Below are positions 36,153-48,770 of a DNA stretch of 64,000 nt, piece after piece. The stretch's first letter is position 1. Each line of letters begins with the position of its first letter. A model generated the notes under the pieces. The model was not told the DNA's origin. It saw only the letters and a program-made list of their open reading frames with translations, and did no database searches. The stretch spans positions 1,841,493-1,905,492 of the forward strand of contig NC_133287.1 of NCBI RefSeq assembly GCF_005239225.2. Reading direction: 5' to 3'. Origin of the DNA: Populus alba. Its lineage: Eukaryota; Streptophyta; Magnoliopsida; Malpighiales; Salicaceae. The translations under genes were made by a program, and so were the position numbers.

Positions 36153-36330
36153 GAATTATTAAATTTTCATGGCAAGAACATGTTGCCGCCAGCCACAAGG
36201 TCAACTGTTCATGCACAAATCAAATTGCTCAGATGATCAATGAATTATTAAATTTTCATGGCAAGAACATGTTGCCGCCTGCCACAAGGTCAACTGTTCA
36301 TGCACAAATCAAATTGCTCAGATTTTGATT
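36153..36330 (+). repeat. tandem duplication, 89-bp period
   Basis: GAATTATTAAATTTTCATGG...CAAATTGCTCAG is present twice (start 36153 and 36242) with very few changes, so it is recent. A shorter GCTCA(G/A)ATTTTGATTGTGT repeat follows near 36316 and 36363. Confidence 0.9.
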
Positions 36331-36399
36331 GTGTTAACTGTTCCTTCACGCCCAAATAAAATTGCTCAAATTTTGATTGTGTATACCTTAGTTGCTTGT

Positions 36400-36640
36400 T
36401 TTATAATCTGGCTTCTGATAGCAATCCCATGCAACATTATAATATAATTTGCACCACCACAGTATTAAAATATCAAAACTAAATCATCTAATGAATTTAA
36501 TTTCTTCAGGGAATAACACATGAGATGTCTTGTAATCACAACTTTTTCCATGAAATTGTCGAGGCTGGTATAAAAGAGTTGGCGTGTTTCGTCATGCCCT
36601 CATCAGAAAATTGAGGTTCACAGGATAATTTTTGTTGTTG
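36400..36640 (+). promoter_or_regulatory. orphan copy of the peroxidase promoter
   Basis: Matches 40900-41125 upstream of the intact peroxidase, including the TATA box (TATAAAAG at 36569-36576, against TATAAAAG at 41074) and the leader piece CATCAGAAAATTGAGGTTCACA. No peroxidase codons follow. Whether it is transcribed is unknown. Confidence 0.75.
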
Positions 36641-36886
36641 AAAAAAACTAGATTTTTAGTTGTTTTTTTTTTTTTAAATAAAGAAGTCGGTCTACCCACT
36701 AGGAACCAGTCAACTGGTTCATAAACAGTCCATCAGTTAAATTGATAGAATAACTTTTCCTTTTTAGATTAGATTTTTCATTGCTTAGTTTAATTCCTTG
36801 ATTATATAAAACTTGAGACTATAAAATAGTCAAAAGCATAATTAATAAGTGTGGAAAGGAACAAGAAAAAAAAAAATTTAATAAGA

Positions 36887-37470
36887 TTACCCATTTTGGG
36901 CTCTCAACAAAAAAAAAAAAAAATACATATAAAAAAATATTCAAAAGAAATAAATAAAAAATAACAGGAGTAAAAAAAGAATACTGGAATGCTCATAAAA
37001 TATTTAGGAATTAGTTGAGGAGGTTCAGAAATACAAGAATTGAAATTTAACATTATATTTTTTTATTGATGAGAATCCTATTGACAAAGAAAATTCAAGT
37101 TGAGAAAAAAAAGTCTAAAATAAGATGTTTATGGACTCAATTAAATTTTATACAAGGTTTAATTGAATTTATGAAGGGTTTGATTGCAAGAAAATTAATT
37201 TTTTGAGTCAATTTAGGTTTTTATTGGAAGTAATTAAAGTTATGGGGTCCAATTATAATTATAAAGAGTTAATTTGGTCAAATCAGAGATTTAATTGCAT
37301 AATTATTGAAGTTTGATGGTCAATTAAAAACTTAATTGAAATAGTCTAAAACCAGTGACTAAATCAAAAAAAAGCGCTAAAATCAAGAGGTCTAATTATA
37401 ATTTTTCTGGAGGGCTTGATTACAAAATTGTAAAAACATCCAAGGACCAAATCAAAAATATTTATTTTTT
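36887..37470 (+). repeat. old fragment of the same LTR family (U3 part)
   Basis: Follows the order of 16840-17390 with many changes and deletions: ACCCATTTTGGG, AATAACAGG, ATACAAGAATTGAA, GTTTATGGACTCAATT, GATTGCAAG, TCAATTTAGG, GGTCAAATCAGAGA, TAATTGCATAA, CCAAGGACCAA. Much more diverged than the two LTRs at 16833 and 26570, so the family has a long history at this locus. It lies between the two units of the segmental duplication. Confidence 0.8.
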
Positions 37471-38339
37471 TTAATTTATATTTATCTTTTAATTTTATTT
37501 ATTTTTTGTTAATGACTCTTCTCCTTTTATTTTAAAAAAATAATTATTCATCTATTTATTTATTTAGATATGTGTTAAAAATTTTCAATATACATTTTAA
37601 ATTTTTTTCAATAATTTTTTTAAACACATTAAATCAACTTGTTTATCCGATCTTTTACCAATATTGTATTTTTTTTAAAAAAAGAATTATAACCCGTGGA
37701 TAGCTATTGTACATACAGAGAGAGAACACACCCACCATTTTGCTGTACTTGTCGGTGATGTCCTTATGCATATATATATATATATAAACAACAAAATAAT
37801 AATAATAAATAAATACATAAATAAATAATTATCTGATAAAGAAGTATTTTGTAAACAAAAGAAGTACGAATATTTCGAAAAAGCAAACCATTATAGTGTG
37901 CATATGTCCCTTTATAGAGTGGGACACATATAACACTGACTAAGCCTAGTTAATTTCTCTTTTTTATATCTTTGGCCAGCAAATACTGTATACGAATATT
38001 TTGTCATGATTAGATACATTTAATCCCTTTAAATTAGAAATCTAACGTATGCTAGAAAGATGTCCTGAATTTTTTTAATAAAATAAAATTATGAACATTT
38101 TGTTTTCTCATAAATAAGATCGGTTAGAATAAAGAATTGTCTAAATAATATATCATAAACCAGTAGGTAGGTTTCACTATCAGAGCTGGGCCTCTTTAGT
38201 TTTGGATCTAATGCAGTTCGTTTTATTTTTCCCTTTTGATTTCTTCTTTTTTATAGCTCATGTCTTGCTGTGGCTTGTTTGTTGCTTCTGGTTTCTTGCC
38301 TCTCCATAAGCAAAGAAGAAAGAGAAGGAATAGCATTAA

Positions 38340-39311
38340 TTAATTACAGCAGCACCTTGAATCTCCCATCAGTAGTTTCACAATGATGCAGTAGCTTTCC
38401 ATTACAGCAGCACCTTGAAACAAATTACTCTATCAGAAAGTCAAGCAGCAGCAGCATTGTTTCAGCGCACCAAAACAGTTGTTTCAACATACCAAAATAA
38501 TTAAATCAAACACCAACACCAAACATAACTTTGTTCCATTACCACATAAAAAAAATCATGGCAAATTATTTTTCAAGAAATAATTGAACCACCATCCATA
38601 TCAATAATAACAAATGTGCAAGAAAGAAGGATAGAAAGGTAATGATTAAAAGATCTCAAGATGAAGATTTTTTTTTTCAATTGATTGACTAATAAATCTT
38701 GGATATTTTGTGATTAGATGGAAAAAAAAAGAGAAAGGAAACAGAGCAGAGAGGCAACAACTTCATATATTAAAATAATGAGGAATAAATTAATATTACA
38801 AATTAAAAAGTTGAATGAGAATGAAATTTTTTTAAAAAATATAATTTCATAAATTATCTTAAATAAAATAAATAATAATCAAAATAATAGAGATCAAATC
38901 TAAAGAATAGAAAAAATAAAAGATGAAAAAAATAAAATAATAATAATAATTAACATTTCATAAATTATTTCAAATAAAATAAGTCATAATCAAAAGAATA
39001 ATGATCAAATTTGATAGATAAAAATTTTAATAAAAAAATGATAAGAAAAAAGCAAATAACAATTATAAAAATAAAGACCAAAGTTAATATAAAAATTAAA
39101 TTTTAAGAGATAAAATTGAAAAATAAATATTCAAAACAAAATATATATAGCAATCAAAAGTTTTCTATAAACACACTTTCCTGAAAACCAAGCCAAATTT
39201 TTCTTTGACTGGAAAGTGTTTTTCGTTGACCAACTTTTTTAATGGCAAACAAACACAGGAAAATTTAAAAAATAATTTTTTAGAAACCATTTTACAATAA
39301 ACAAACATAGC

Positions 39312-39362
<51 letters not shown>

Positions 39363-39990
39363 ACGCAGAAATGTGTTTGAAAAGTATGATTAACGTACAG
39401 AGTAATGCTCTTCTCTTATGAAAAACGAGTCAATAATGGAGTGCTTTGGAGGGTTCGTACCTCAGATTAAATATTCATGATCATAGTGGTTAGTTTGCAG
39501 TCTTTTAAGATTCTTTAATTAGATGCAACCTAGATAAATACATGCCTGCAAGAGCTAGCCAAAGGAGCAGATGGACATGGTTGTTGTAATTAAGAGAATA
39601 ATTTAAAAATATTCTAAACAAATTAGGATTAATTAATTCCAGTAAATGTTTGTAGGCGTGTGTGTTTGAGACAAAAAGACAAATATCCATGCATTTGTTA
39701 AAACAGATTTGTCCAAATCTCATTTAAGAAAAAATAAAAGTTTTGTCCCATTCAACAAACATATTAATTAGCAAGGAGTTAGTTGAAAGAGATATATTTC
39801 ACTCCTTAATCTTTTAGATTTAAATTTTGAAAATAGTATTCCGAAAAATTTATTTAAATTCATGTAAATACAATATACCAATATAATGAAAGATGTGCCA
39901 TCAAGATCGTGTTTTTTTTTTTTTTTTTTTCGTTGGATCGATAAATCGCACCTAAAGTTATATATTTTGCAATAAACGAATACCTCTGCG
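38340..39990. other. AT-rich DNA specific to duplication unit 2
   Basis: No counterpart in unit 1 was found. Includes an (AT)n microsatellite of about 22 units at 39315-39359. No gene recognised. Confidence 0.5.
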
Positions 39991-40159
39991 TTATCAAACA
40001 ATATTGTTCTTTTATATTATTGCAAGCCTAGAAGATTAATTATGTTCAGGACGCACAAATTAATTTCGATGATTAGAAGTAGCAAAGAGATAATGAGATC
40101 AATGATGTCTTAACTTCAAAATTAACTAAGGAAAATTCTAGTCATCAGCATGACAAACA

Positions 40160-40597
40160 TGTTAAGAGAATAAATAAATTATATCTTGGTACCTCACATC
40201 ATAGTTTATTTTATTAGGTTGAGATGGTTCTTTGATATGATATCAGAGCCTTAATGACCAAACGGTCACAAATTCGAATCTCATCATCTGTATTTATTTG
40301 ATAAAAATTAAGCACAAGACAGTATATGCATGTGCAAGTTTCAAGCCCAAAAGACTTTTATTTGAGGAGGTGTGTTAGAAAATAAAATAGAGCTTTCATT
40401 TAAGAAGGATGTTAGAAAATAAAATAAATCATATATTAAGACTTCACTTAACAGCTTAAGATATTAGGTTGAAATGTTTCTTTGACATGGTATTAGAGTC
40501 TTGATAATTAAACAGTCACGAGTTCAAATCTTATTATTCATATTTATTTAAAAATAATATAAATCATATATTAGAATTTAAACTCACATCTTTAACA
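40160..40597 (+). mobile_element. TRIM-like miniature LTR element, repeated structure
   Basis: Two or more copies of a short terminal unit (TGTTA(A/G)..., TTAGGTTGA(G/A)ATG(G/T)TTCTTTGA) are each followed by a tRNA-Met-type primer site remnant (TGATATCAGAGCC near 40240, TGGTATTAGAGTC near 40490) and by ATTCGAATCTCATCATC. The polypurine-like GAGGAGGTG precedes the second TGTTA at about 40372. No coding capacity. Unit 1 of the segmental duplication lacks it (35840-35850), so it inserted after the duplication or was lost there. Confidence 0.7.
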
Positions 40598-41073
40598 AAG
40601 TATACCTGAAGTAATTGCATTATATACCTAACTTTGTTTGAATCATAATTAGCCCGTATGGCATTTGAGAGAAGCCGCCATGCATCGCGTCAACGTCCAA
40701 TTGGGATGTTTCTGAATTAAAATATTTGTTCCTTTCGAGCAATGAAATCAAACTTTCATTCCAGCTACTCGATGGCTTGGACATGTTACCGCCTGACACA
40801 ATTAAGTTAGCTGGAATTAAAATCAATTTTGATTCCAGCTACTGATATCAATCGCATGCAGCATCCCTACTCTGTCACGGATCATCGTCGAGCTTTCTTC
40901 TTAATATTAAAAACAAAATGATCTTATAACAATTAATTAAGTCTACGTACATCAAATTAAAATATAATTCCCACCACCATATGATTAAAATATCAAAATT
41001 AAATCATTTAACGGGTTTAATTCTTAAGGGAATAACATATCAAATGTCTTGTAGGCTTATGATCAATGCTAGT

Positions 41074-41080
41074 TATAAAA
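41074..41080 (+). promoter_or_regulatory. TATA box of the peroxidase gene
   Basis: TATAAAA 73 bases before the ATG, conserved in the duplicated copy at 36569-36575. Confidence 0.75.
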
Positions 41081-41152
41081 GAGGTGGCATGTGTCCTTGT
41101 GTTCTCATCAGGAAATTGAGGTTCACAACATAGTCATTGTCTCTAATTAGAC

Positions 41153-42425
<1,273 letters not shown>

Positions 42426-43549
42426 CTAGACAAAGTTTAGTGTCATTATGGAACATATTTTTCTTGTGTGCATGGAAAGATACATGTGGCTAATGCCATG
42501 CAATAATTGAATCAAGTGTGGAAAGCAATTGATTCATTAATCAATAATAGTAAGAGTAAAATAATGTTTTTTTTTCCATTAATTGTAAGACCTTATAAGC
42601 TTTCATATGAAGTCTTGCAAGATTAGTTTTTTATTCTCTTTTATTAATTTTTGTCTGTTGTGCATGCCAACCTCTCAAACCCAATGAAACTGCATTCATT
42701 CAATTTCAAAATTGGACGGGCAATTAATGAAGCGATACCGTTTAAAATTAGTTGGCATGTTCAGATTCTGAGGGACTTTGATGTAAAAGAACAGGAAATG
42801 AAGAATTATGATAACGGGATGAAGACACTCGATGATTAATAGCTTACATTTTGTTCTATGTTTTATATTATTTTTTAAGTTTGAAATTTATATAAGTTTA
42901 AACTACTTTGTATTTAATATTTTTATCAAATAAATAAAAATTAGAAGATTTAAACTCGTGATTACTTGATTATTAAAACTTTAATATCATATTAAAATAT
43001 TAATTAAATTTAAAAATTTAAACTGTCAATAAAATTATAAAATATAATTTATATTATTTTATAATTAAAAAAATGGAAAGAGAAACCTGTGGTGGGCTCT
43101 AATTAATACAAATATAAGACCTGCTTAATGAAAGACTGAAATAAGACTGAAATTCCACTATATTAACCAGTTAAACAATTTCTATCCATTCGAACGCAAT
43201 TCTTGTAATATTTTTCCAGAATATTTTTTTATGAACAACGAGTGCTTAATTTGTACGGAAGTTAGTCAACTGTGCATGGCAAGGACAGATGTTTTGAGAA
43301 ACAACGTTGGCTAGTGTCCATTTACTTTCACTCTGGCACTTGGACAACTAAAATTAATCTACAAAGATTTGGAGTAAGAAGAAAATCTATAAACAAACAG
43401 ATTTTGAAATTGCAGAAGAAAGGTTCTTGTTTATTATTTGTTAAGAGAACCGTGAGCAACACACTCAAAAGACTCGCGTTCTTTTTATATACAATAGGCA
43501 ATAATTATCTTTCCATAAGAAAAGGCTAAGCAATATTCTTTTCATTTAT
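42426..43549. other. 3' flank and intergenic DNA
   Basis: About 42890-43030 resembles, on the minus strand, the internal part of the TRIM-like element at 40160 (AATCACGAGTTTAAATCTTC, TTATTTATTTGATAAAAA). Short frames at 42651 and 43272 have no recognisable features. Confidence 0.45.
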
Positions 43550-43551
43550 TT

Positions 43552-43835
43552 GACAGCCTCCATACAGTCTTCAAGGATGATTGGCTTGATCTTGATCTAG
43601 TGTTTTCGGATTGTACGGTTGTTGTTTCCTCGTCTGCGACACTGCCATTCTGGCTAGAATTTGCTGCTGTTGAAACACCTTCATCAGTACCAAACAGATT
43701 TCTATCTTTATCACCCAACATTTCTCCTCTAATAGAAGCAAAATTGTAGCTAGCTAGTGTTGTTTGAGTCTTCTGCTTTTTTGCTCCAGCAATCTTGAGT
43801 TACCTTATTACTCCATTGCTTCACACAATAGCTGA
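43552..43835 (-). pseudogene. possible terminal exon or gene remnant, unrecognised
   Basis: A minus-strand frame, open from an AG at about 43805 to a TGA at 43552-43554, has normal amino-acid composition: KKQKTQTTLASYNFASIRGE, then MLGDKDRNLFGTDEG, then a Ser/Thr/Gln-rich tail ending TVWRLSNK. A neighbouring frame (VTQDCWSKKAEDSN) is also plausible. A second protein-like minus frame lies at 44063-44329 (IGPGRLVYANMGAVELLEFD). I cannot assign a family; these may be remains of one decayed gene. Confidence 0.3.
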
Positions 43836-45930
43836 TATGATTAGAGCATGTTGTGTTGACAGAGAGTAATAATGTGAAGTGGATTATCTCATTTACTAAA
43901 GCACAATTAATCTGTAAAGGACACAGCATAGGAACAACTTTTATAGATGGGATTAAGTTAATGAACGTATTAGCAGGGAAGAATCCTATTTAGAACAATG
44001 CTTATTTTGTTTTTGAAAACTTAAAACAAAAACTCCATGATCATCTTTGACTAGTTAGGCTGTTAGCATCTTTGAAGCCTTTTACAATCCATTAAACCTG
44101 TTTTTGATAATATAATTTGGATCTCCATTTCCACAGTAGCTGCTGTGTTAGCATCAAATTCCAATAATTCCACAGCACCCATATTAGCATAAACCAATCT
44201 TCCTGGTCCAATATAGACAATGAGGATTTGAACACAACTTTTTTTCACCAGTGTCAGAAAACTCACTGTTACATGTGTTATCATTTTGGATTTTATTTTA
44301 AAAAAGTACATGAGAATTAAACTTCTCATGATTCATGAATGCTTTATATTCAAAATATAGATACTTATGTTAAAACTATCTTATGAATATTCAACTCCGT
44401 CTCTTTTAAAAATAGTTTTTTCAACAAATAAAAAGTTTTTTACAATATTGCAACGATTTGGTAGGCTGTCATAGTCCACTGGTCCAGATTCGATAACAAA
44501 AAACGTATGATTTGGCCTTGCATGTTCTTAATCAAATATATAATAGAAACATACAAGGCATACCCTAGAGCAGGTTTTCTCAAGGAAATAATATTGAAAC
44601 ATGGCGAATATCCCAGGGCTGGTATTAAGTACAATTTAAATCAATAGGCATTAAACAAATCTTAATGCTTGCGAAATGCCTGAATCAGAGCAGTGAGCTA
44701 TTTTCTTAATTGACTGATTGTGATTAAGCACCGACTGATAACCCCCACAATCCTGAGAAGAAGAAGAAGAAGAAGAAGATAAAAGAGCTGTTTGGATTCA
44801 GCACTAGATTTATTCTTTTGAACTCCTTTGTCTGTTTACCAGCGTCTCTGCATAAAGTAGCAGTCGTGTCTGATTCTCTTCAATCTTCTTTTTTTAGAAG
44901 ATTAGTGATGTCTTATTCTCAAATCTCCAAGTTTATCACAATCAATGCGCGCATTTAAGGATTTAAATTTAAAATCTTTAATTTGAAAACTTAATATCCC
45001 AATGCTATATTGTCCTATGATAGTATCTAATAGTAATTGATTTACGGGCTGTTAATAAAAACTTTTGTTTCAAATTATTTTGAGGGTAAAAATTTGAATT
45101 TTAAATAAAATTCAATCTTTAAAAATAGTATAAAAATAAATTAAATGCGAACTTCTCTATTTTATTATAATAAAAATTAATATTAAAACTAGCTTTTCAA
45201 AAATACTTATCCAATTATTATTTTTATTTGAAATATCTTTAAATGGATAAGATGAAGGTGATAAATATAATATAGAAAATAAAATGAATTAAATTATATT
45301 TTATTTAAATTTATTTATTAATTGAATTCAAATTAAATATTATAATGGATAATTTATTAGAATGAAAAGGTGGAAAGAACAAATGTTTTGTTTCCTTTTG
45401 TTTTCTCCCTTTTTTTTTTCTTTGTTAAATTAAATATGCAAATCATTAATTCTTCAAAGAAATGCTTTAGCGCGCTCAAAGTAACATTTACCTAATTAAT
45501 TAATAATAATATAGACATCAGAAAAAACTAAGGAAACTCATTTAGAAATCACTATTCCAAGTTTTAGTTATTTTCTTTCCTTTCTTTTTATCTCTACATT
45601 TTTAATACCGATACCTATTTATAATTGATTTGAGTTATATCCTAACTACATTTTTTTCTATTTTAGCACCTTAATTAAATTTACAGTCTTCAATGCTTAC
45701 AAGAAAAACAAAATTTACTTATCCTAGATATCGTTTAATATGATAATTAGTTTATAGATATGCACTATGTTGTGGGTTAAATTAAAAAAATTTTAAAATG
45801 TAAAAATAAAAAAAAAACTAAGCATATAGAACTATTTACCGTTGTTATTAAACTTGTCAAATTTAAAACTTCTTAATCTAATTTTTTGTTTAGCTCGAGT
45901 TTAAAATTAAGTCATGTAAGAGTTATTCCG
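43836..45930. other. AT-rich intergenic DNA
   Basis: A GAA/AGA repeat at 44760-44780 and possible TRIM-family fragments near 44940-45020. No other gene supported. Confidence 0.4.
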
Positions 45931-45934
45931 ACAT

Positions 45935-46350
45935 GATCCAATCAACTTGGTTTGTCTAAAAGCAACCCAACCTACCTAAAAAAAAATTAATGATGAAATT
46001 CAGAGGAAAAAATAAAATTGACAGAAAAAACCTCATGTTAAACTCCATCAACTTGGTTTGTCTAAAAGCAACCCAACTTACCTAAAAAAAAAAATTAAGG
46101 ATGAAATTCAAAGGAAAAAATAAAATTGACAGAAAAAACCTCATGTTGAACTTATTGCTTAGCTTGGGTTTAAAACTAAATTATATGAAAGTTACTCAAA
46201 CATAACTTAATCAACTTAATTAGCCGGTTTAAAGGCAAGGAGCTTGACTAGTAAAAAACAATTTAAGGATGAAATTGGGGGGGGGACAAAGTTAACATGA
46301 AAATGCCTTTTGACTCGACTCCTTTCCTAATCCGAGTTATTAAACCATGT
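45935..46350 (+). repeat. tandem-duplicated AT-rich repeat, about 105-bp period
   Basis: ATCAACTTGGTTTGTCTAAA...GACAGAAAAAACCTCATGTT occurs twice (about 45940-46040 and 46046-46150), and a diverged third copy (ATCAACTTAATTAGCCGGTT) follows near 46212. The unit is related to an ACTTGGTT/GAGTTAA phrase scattered elsewhere (11620-11950). Confidence 0.75.
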
Positions 46351-46974
46351 AAAAGTTATCTCAAATGATTCGGTCTACTGTTAGAGAATAATATATGTCA
46401 CATTTGGATATCGCGACAACCATATATAATTTTCTTGGTGGAAAAAATATATATATCTAACATCTTGTTCTTTAAAAAAAGGTCTAATTTAAGAAATCGT
46501 CTTTAGTATTATGGTTATTAAGAATTTTAACTAGTCAATAAAGATTCTATAATACAAAATTGATTATGCAAACAAAAAAATATTATCAACCCTTTAAGTG
46601 TTTTACTTGAGATAGACCACATCACTAGTTTTGTTTTAACTTGCTAAGAGTTTATTGATTTATGTTATGATAATTTGCTTGTAATGTTATTGACTCTAGT
46701 GTCAGTAAATATTTAACAACAAATATTTTTAACTTTGGTATTTATAAATATTATGTAGCAAATAATAATATATGATTTTGTTGATTTTGACATAATAAAT
46801 ATTGAAGATTAGAATAATTTCTAATTCTAGTACAATATCCCTTACTCTGACATTAATAAATACCTAAAATATTTTTAATTTTAGTATTAGTGAATATAAA
46901 TATTCTTTATTAGCATTAATGAATACAAATATTCTTAATTTTAATAAAAATAAATAAACCAATAGAAAAAACAA

Positions 46975-47009
<35 letters not shown>

Positions 47010-47096
47010 GTAACAAACTAGACCCAAAAAAAAAATTTCCTCATTCCATAAATATTCAAATTATTTCAAAATCAATAGCACACCATACCAGATTAA
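46351..47096. other. AT-rich intergenic DNA
   Basis: Contains several diverged TTTTTAA(T/C)TTTAGTATTA(G/A)T phrases at about 46690-46940 and a (TA)n tract at 46979-47006. No gene. Confidence 0.45.
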
Positions 47097-47097
47097 G

Positions 47098-47312
47098 AGG
47101 GTATTTGAGAGTGTGGTAGCTATTGATTTTCAAATAACTTTTCGTGCCGAAAAACATGCCAATAATGTTTTTTTATTTTTAAAAAATTATTTTTGATGTC
47201 AACACATCAAAACGATCTAAAAAATACAAACCGCACTCAATTTTAGCAAAATAAAAAAAAAATTTAAATTTTTTAAAAAACAGGTTCAACCTCAATGCCA
47301 AACAGCCTCTAA
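47098..47312 (+). repeat. MITE-like repeat, copy D (good ends)
   Basis: Left end AGAGGGTATTTGAGAGTGTG; right end, reversed, AGAGGCTGTTTGGCATTGAG: imperfect inverted repeats of about 20 bp. The core TTTTCGTGCCGAAAAACATG and GTCAACACATCAAAACGATC matches copy B closely. Confidence 0.75.
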
Positions 47313-47403
47313 GAGTCCAAATATCATTCAGGAATAACAAACACAATTGTTCCAAATTCGCAAAATATAATCAATTTATTCAAAAATGGTTTGAGGTCAT
47401 GAA

Positions 47404-48245
47404 ATGGGGTCCAAAGTGTTGCTGAAACAGTGCTGGGAAGCTCCTAAGTCAAGGGGTGGCGGCGCGTGGAGACTTAGGCAAAAAGTGACGGCGCGTGGCT
47501 TCACCCTCCGCCGTAAAAAACCAGGAATGAGTGGGTCTGGATTGTCTTCTTCCCCTCTTCCCTTTCCTGCCGGTGTTGGCTTTCACCGTGACCTGCAAAG
47601 AGAAATTGCAACAAGCAGTCGATTTTATTTCCCTTCGTTTCCTCAAACAATTTCTTCTCTTTTTTCCGTTGGCCAAGGTGCTGGTGATGGTAGGTTTCGG
47701 TCCGGATATGTCACTGGGTGGGGGGGGGATCGGGGTTATGGAGAGGCTGATGTTGCTGTTGCTGCGGTCTTCGTCGGTTGAGTGGAGATGGGTAATTAGA
47801 TCTGAGAGAGAGTTTTGTTCTTCGGATCCAAGTGAAATTTGGTTTTCAGTTGGGGTTCGGTAGAGAGAGAAAGGGGATTCTCTGGTTTGCGGGTAGTGAG
47901 AGAAGATTAGAAGGAGAAAAACAAGAGAAGTGAGGGGAGGCGCACCCTCTGCGATTCTAGGCCGGGGAAGACAAGTGAGTAAGATGAAGGGGGCGGCGGC
48001 TTCTAGTATTGGGTGTTGATTTCTCCGGGGGTACCAGAAAAATTGGGAAAAGACAGGGGCTTCTGGTTCCTGGAAATGGAGACGAATGTCGTTGGTCAGG
48101 AGAGGGAGAGGGAGAAGAGAGGTTGGTGTGGGGTCCTATGGCCGGTTCTCGAAGAGACTATCAAAAACAGGGGCGGCGGCTTATCGTAGAGGATGATTAT
48201 TTTTCTTTAAGGTTTGCCGCCCCTGTTTTTTTATGTCTTTCCTAG
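47404..48245 (+). other. GC-rich island with weak coding potential, unrecognised
   Basis: Stands out from the AT-rich surroundings. Overlapping plus frames of 125 (47404-47781) and 110 codons (47531-47863) have no recognised domain. Purine-rich GAGAGAG stretches at 47800-47930 look like a plant 5' leader. It could be a first exon, a leader or a transposon piece; nothing in the sequence decides. Confidence 0.35.
48163..48230. repeat. perfect 15-bp inverted repeat, 38-base loop
   Basis: AAAAACAGGGGCGGC (48163-48177) and its exact reverse complement (48216-48230). A related GGGGGCGGCGGCTTCTAG lies at about 47988-48005. Confidence 0.85.
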
Positions 48246-48534
48246 GTTTTCTTTTTTTAATGTCCGCCTGGTTTTCTTGTAATGATCCCCCCCTGAGTGC
48301 ATGCACTAGAATTTATATTTACAGTCGAAGAATCTCATCTTTTAAACAATTTTTTTTTCAAATTTTCATTTGAATCAAATTGAAAATAGATAATTATCAT
48401 TATAATGATGATAAAAATAAAATAATAAAAACACATTGTAATCCATAATTTTAATGAAAGTTGACAAATCACATCTTTTAAACTCTATAAAATTAAATTA
48501 AAAATCAACATATCAAAATTAAATTATAACAATA

Positions 48535-48770
48535 TAAATTATTGTATTAGAGTCTTGAGATCAAGCTATTACAAAGTTTGAATCTTATCATTTCTATTTA
48601 TTTGATACAAATTAAATATAAAGTAATATAAATATTCACAAGTTGTAAGTTTGAAGTGCTTTTACTTCATAAAGAATATTAAGAAAATATAAATTATATT
48701 TTGAGACTTCACCCAATAGCTCATTTTTTCATGTTAAATTAGTTATTTGATATCTACTTAGCTGATGAAA
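48535..48770 (+). repeat. diverged TRIM-like element copy
   Basis: Same order as 40160-40597: GTATTAGAGTCTTGAGATCA, GAATCTTATCAT, TATTTATTTGATA, AGTTTGAAGTGCTTTTACTT, then AGAAAATATAAATTATATTT and GACTTCACCCAATAGCTC. No clear target duplication. Confidence 0.55.

Larger units (their letters stand above)
34531..36640 (+). repeat. segmental duplication, unit 1 (peroxidase region, coding part lost)
   Basis: Ordered blocks match unit 2 (37710-41150). 34600-35170 resembles 37920-38330 (GGGCCTCTTTAGTTTTGGAT, TTCTTGCCTCTCCATAAGCA). 35695-35905 resembles 40000-40110 plus 40605-40680 (TTAGCCCATATGGCATTTGA). 36100-36135 resembles 40700-40730. 36400-36630 resembles 40870-41125. The match stops in the leader, just before the position equivalent to the peroxidase ATG. 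A SINE (35914-36096) and a small tandem duplication (36153-36330) are specific to unit 1. Confidence 0.85.
37710..41152 (+). repeat. segmental duplication, unit 2 (upstream of the intact peroxidase)
   Basis: Counterpart of 34531-36640. It is longer because of about 1.6 kb of AT-rich DNA at about 38340-39990, which includes an (AT)n tract (39315-39359), and the TRIM-like insertion at 40160-40597. Confidence 0.8.
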
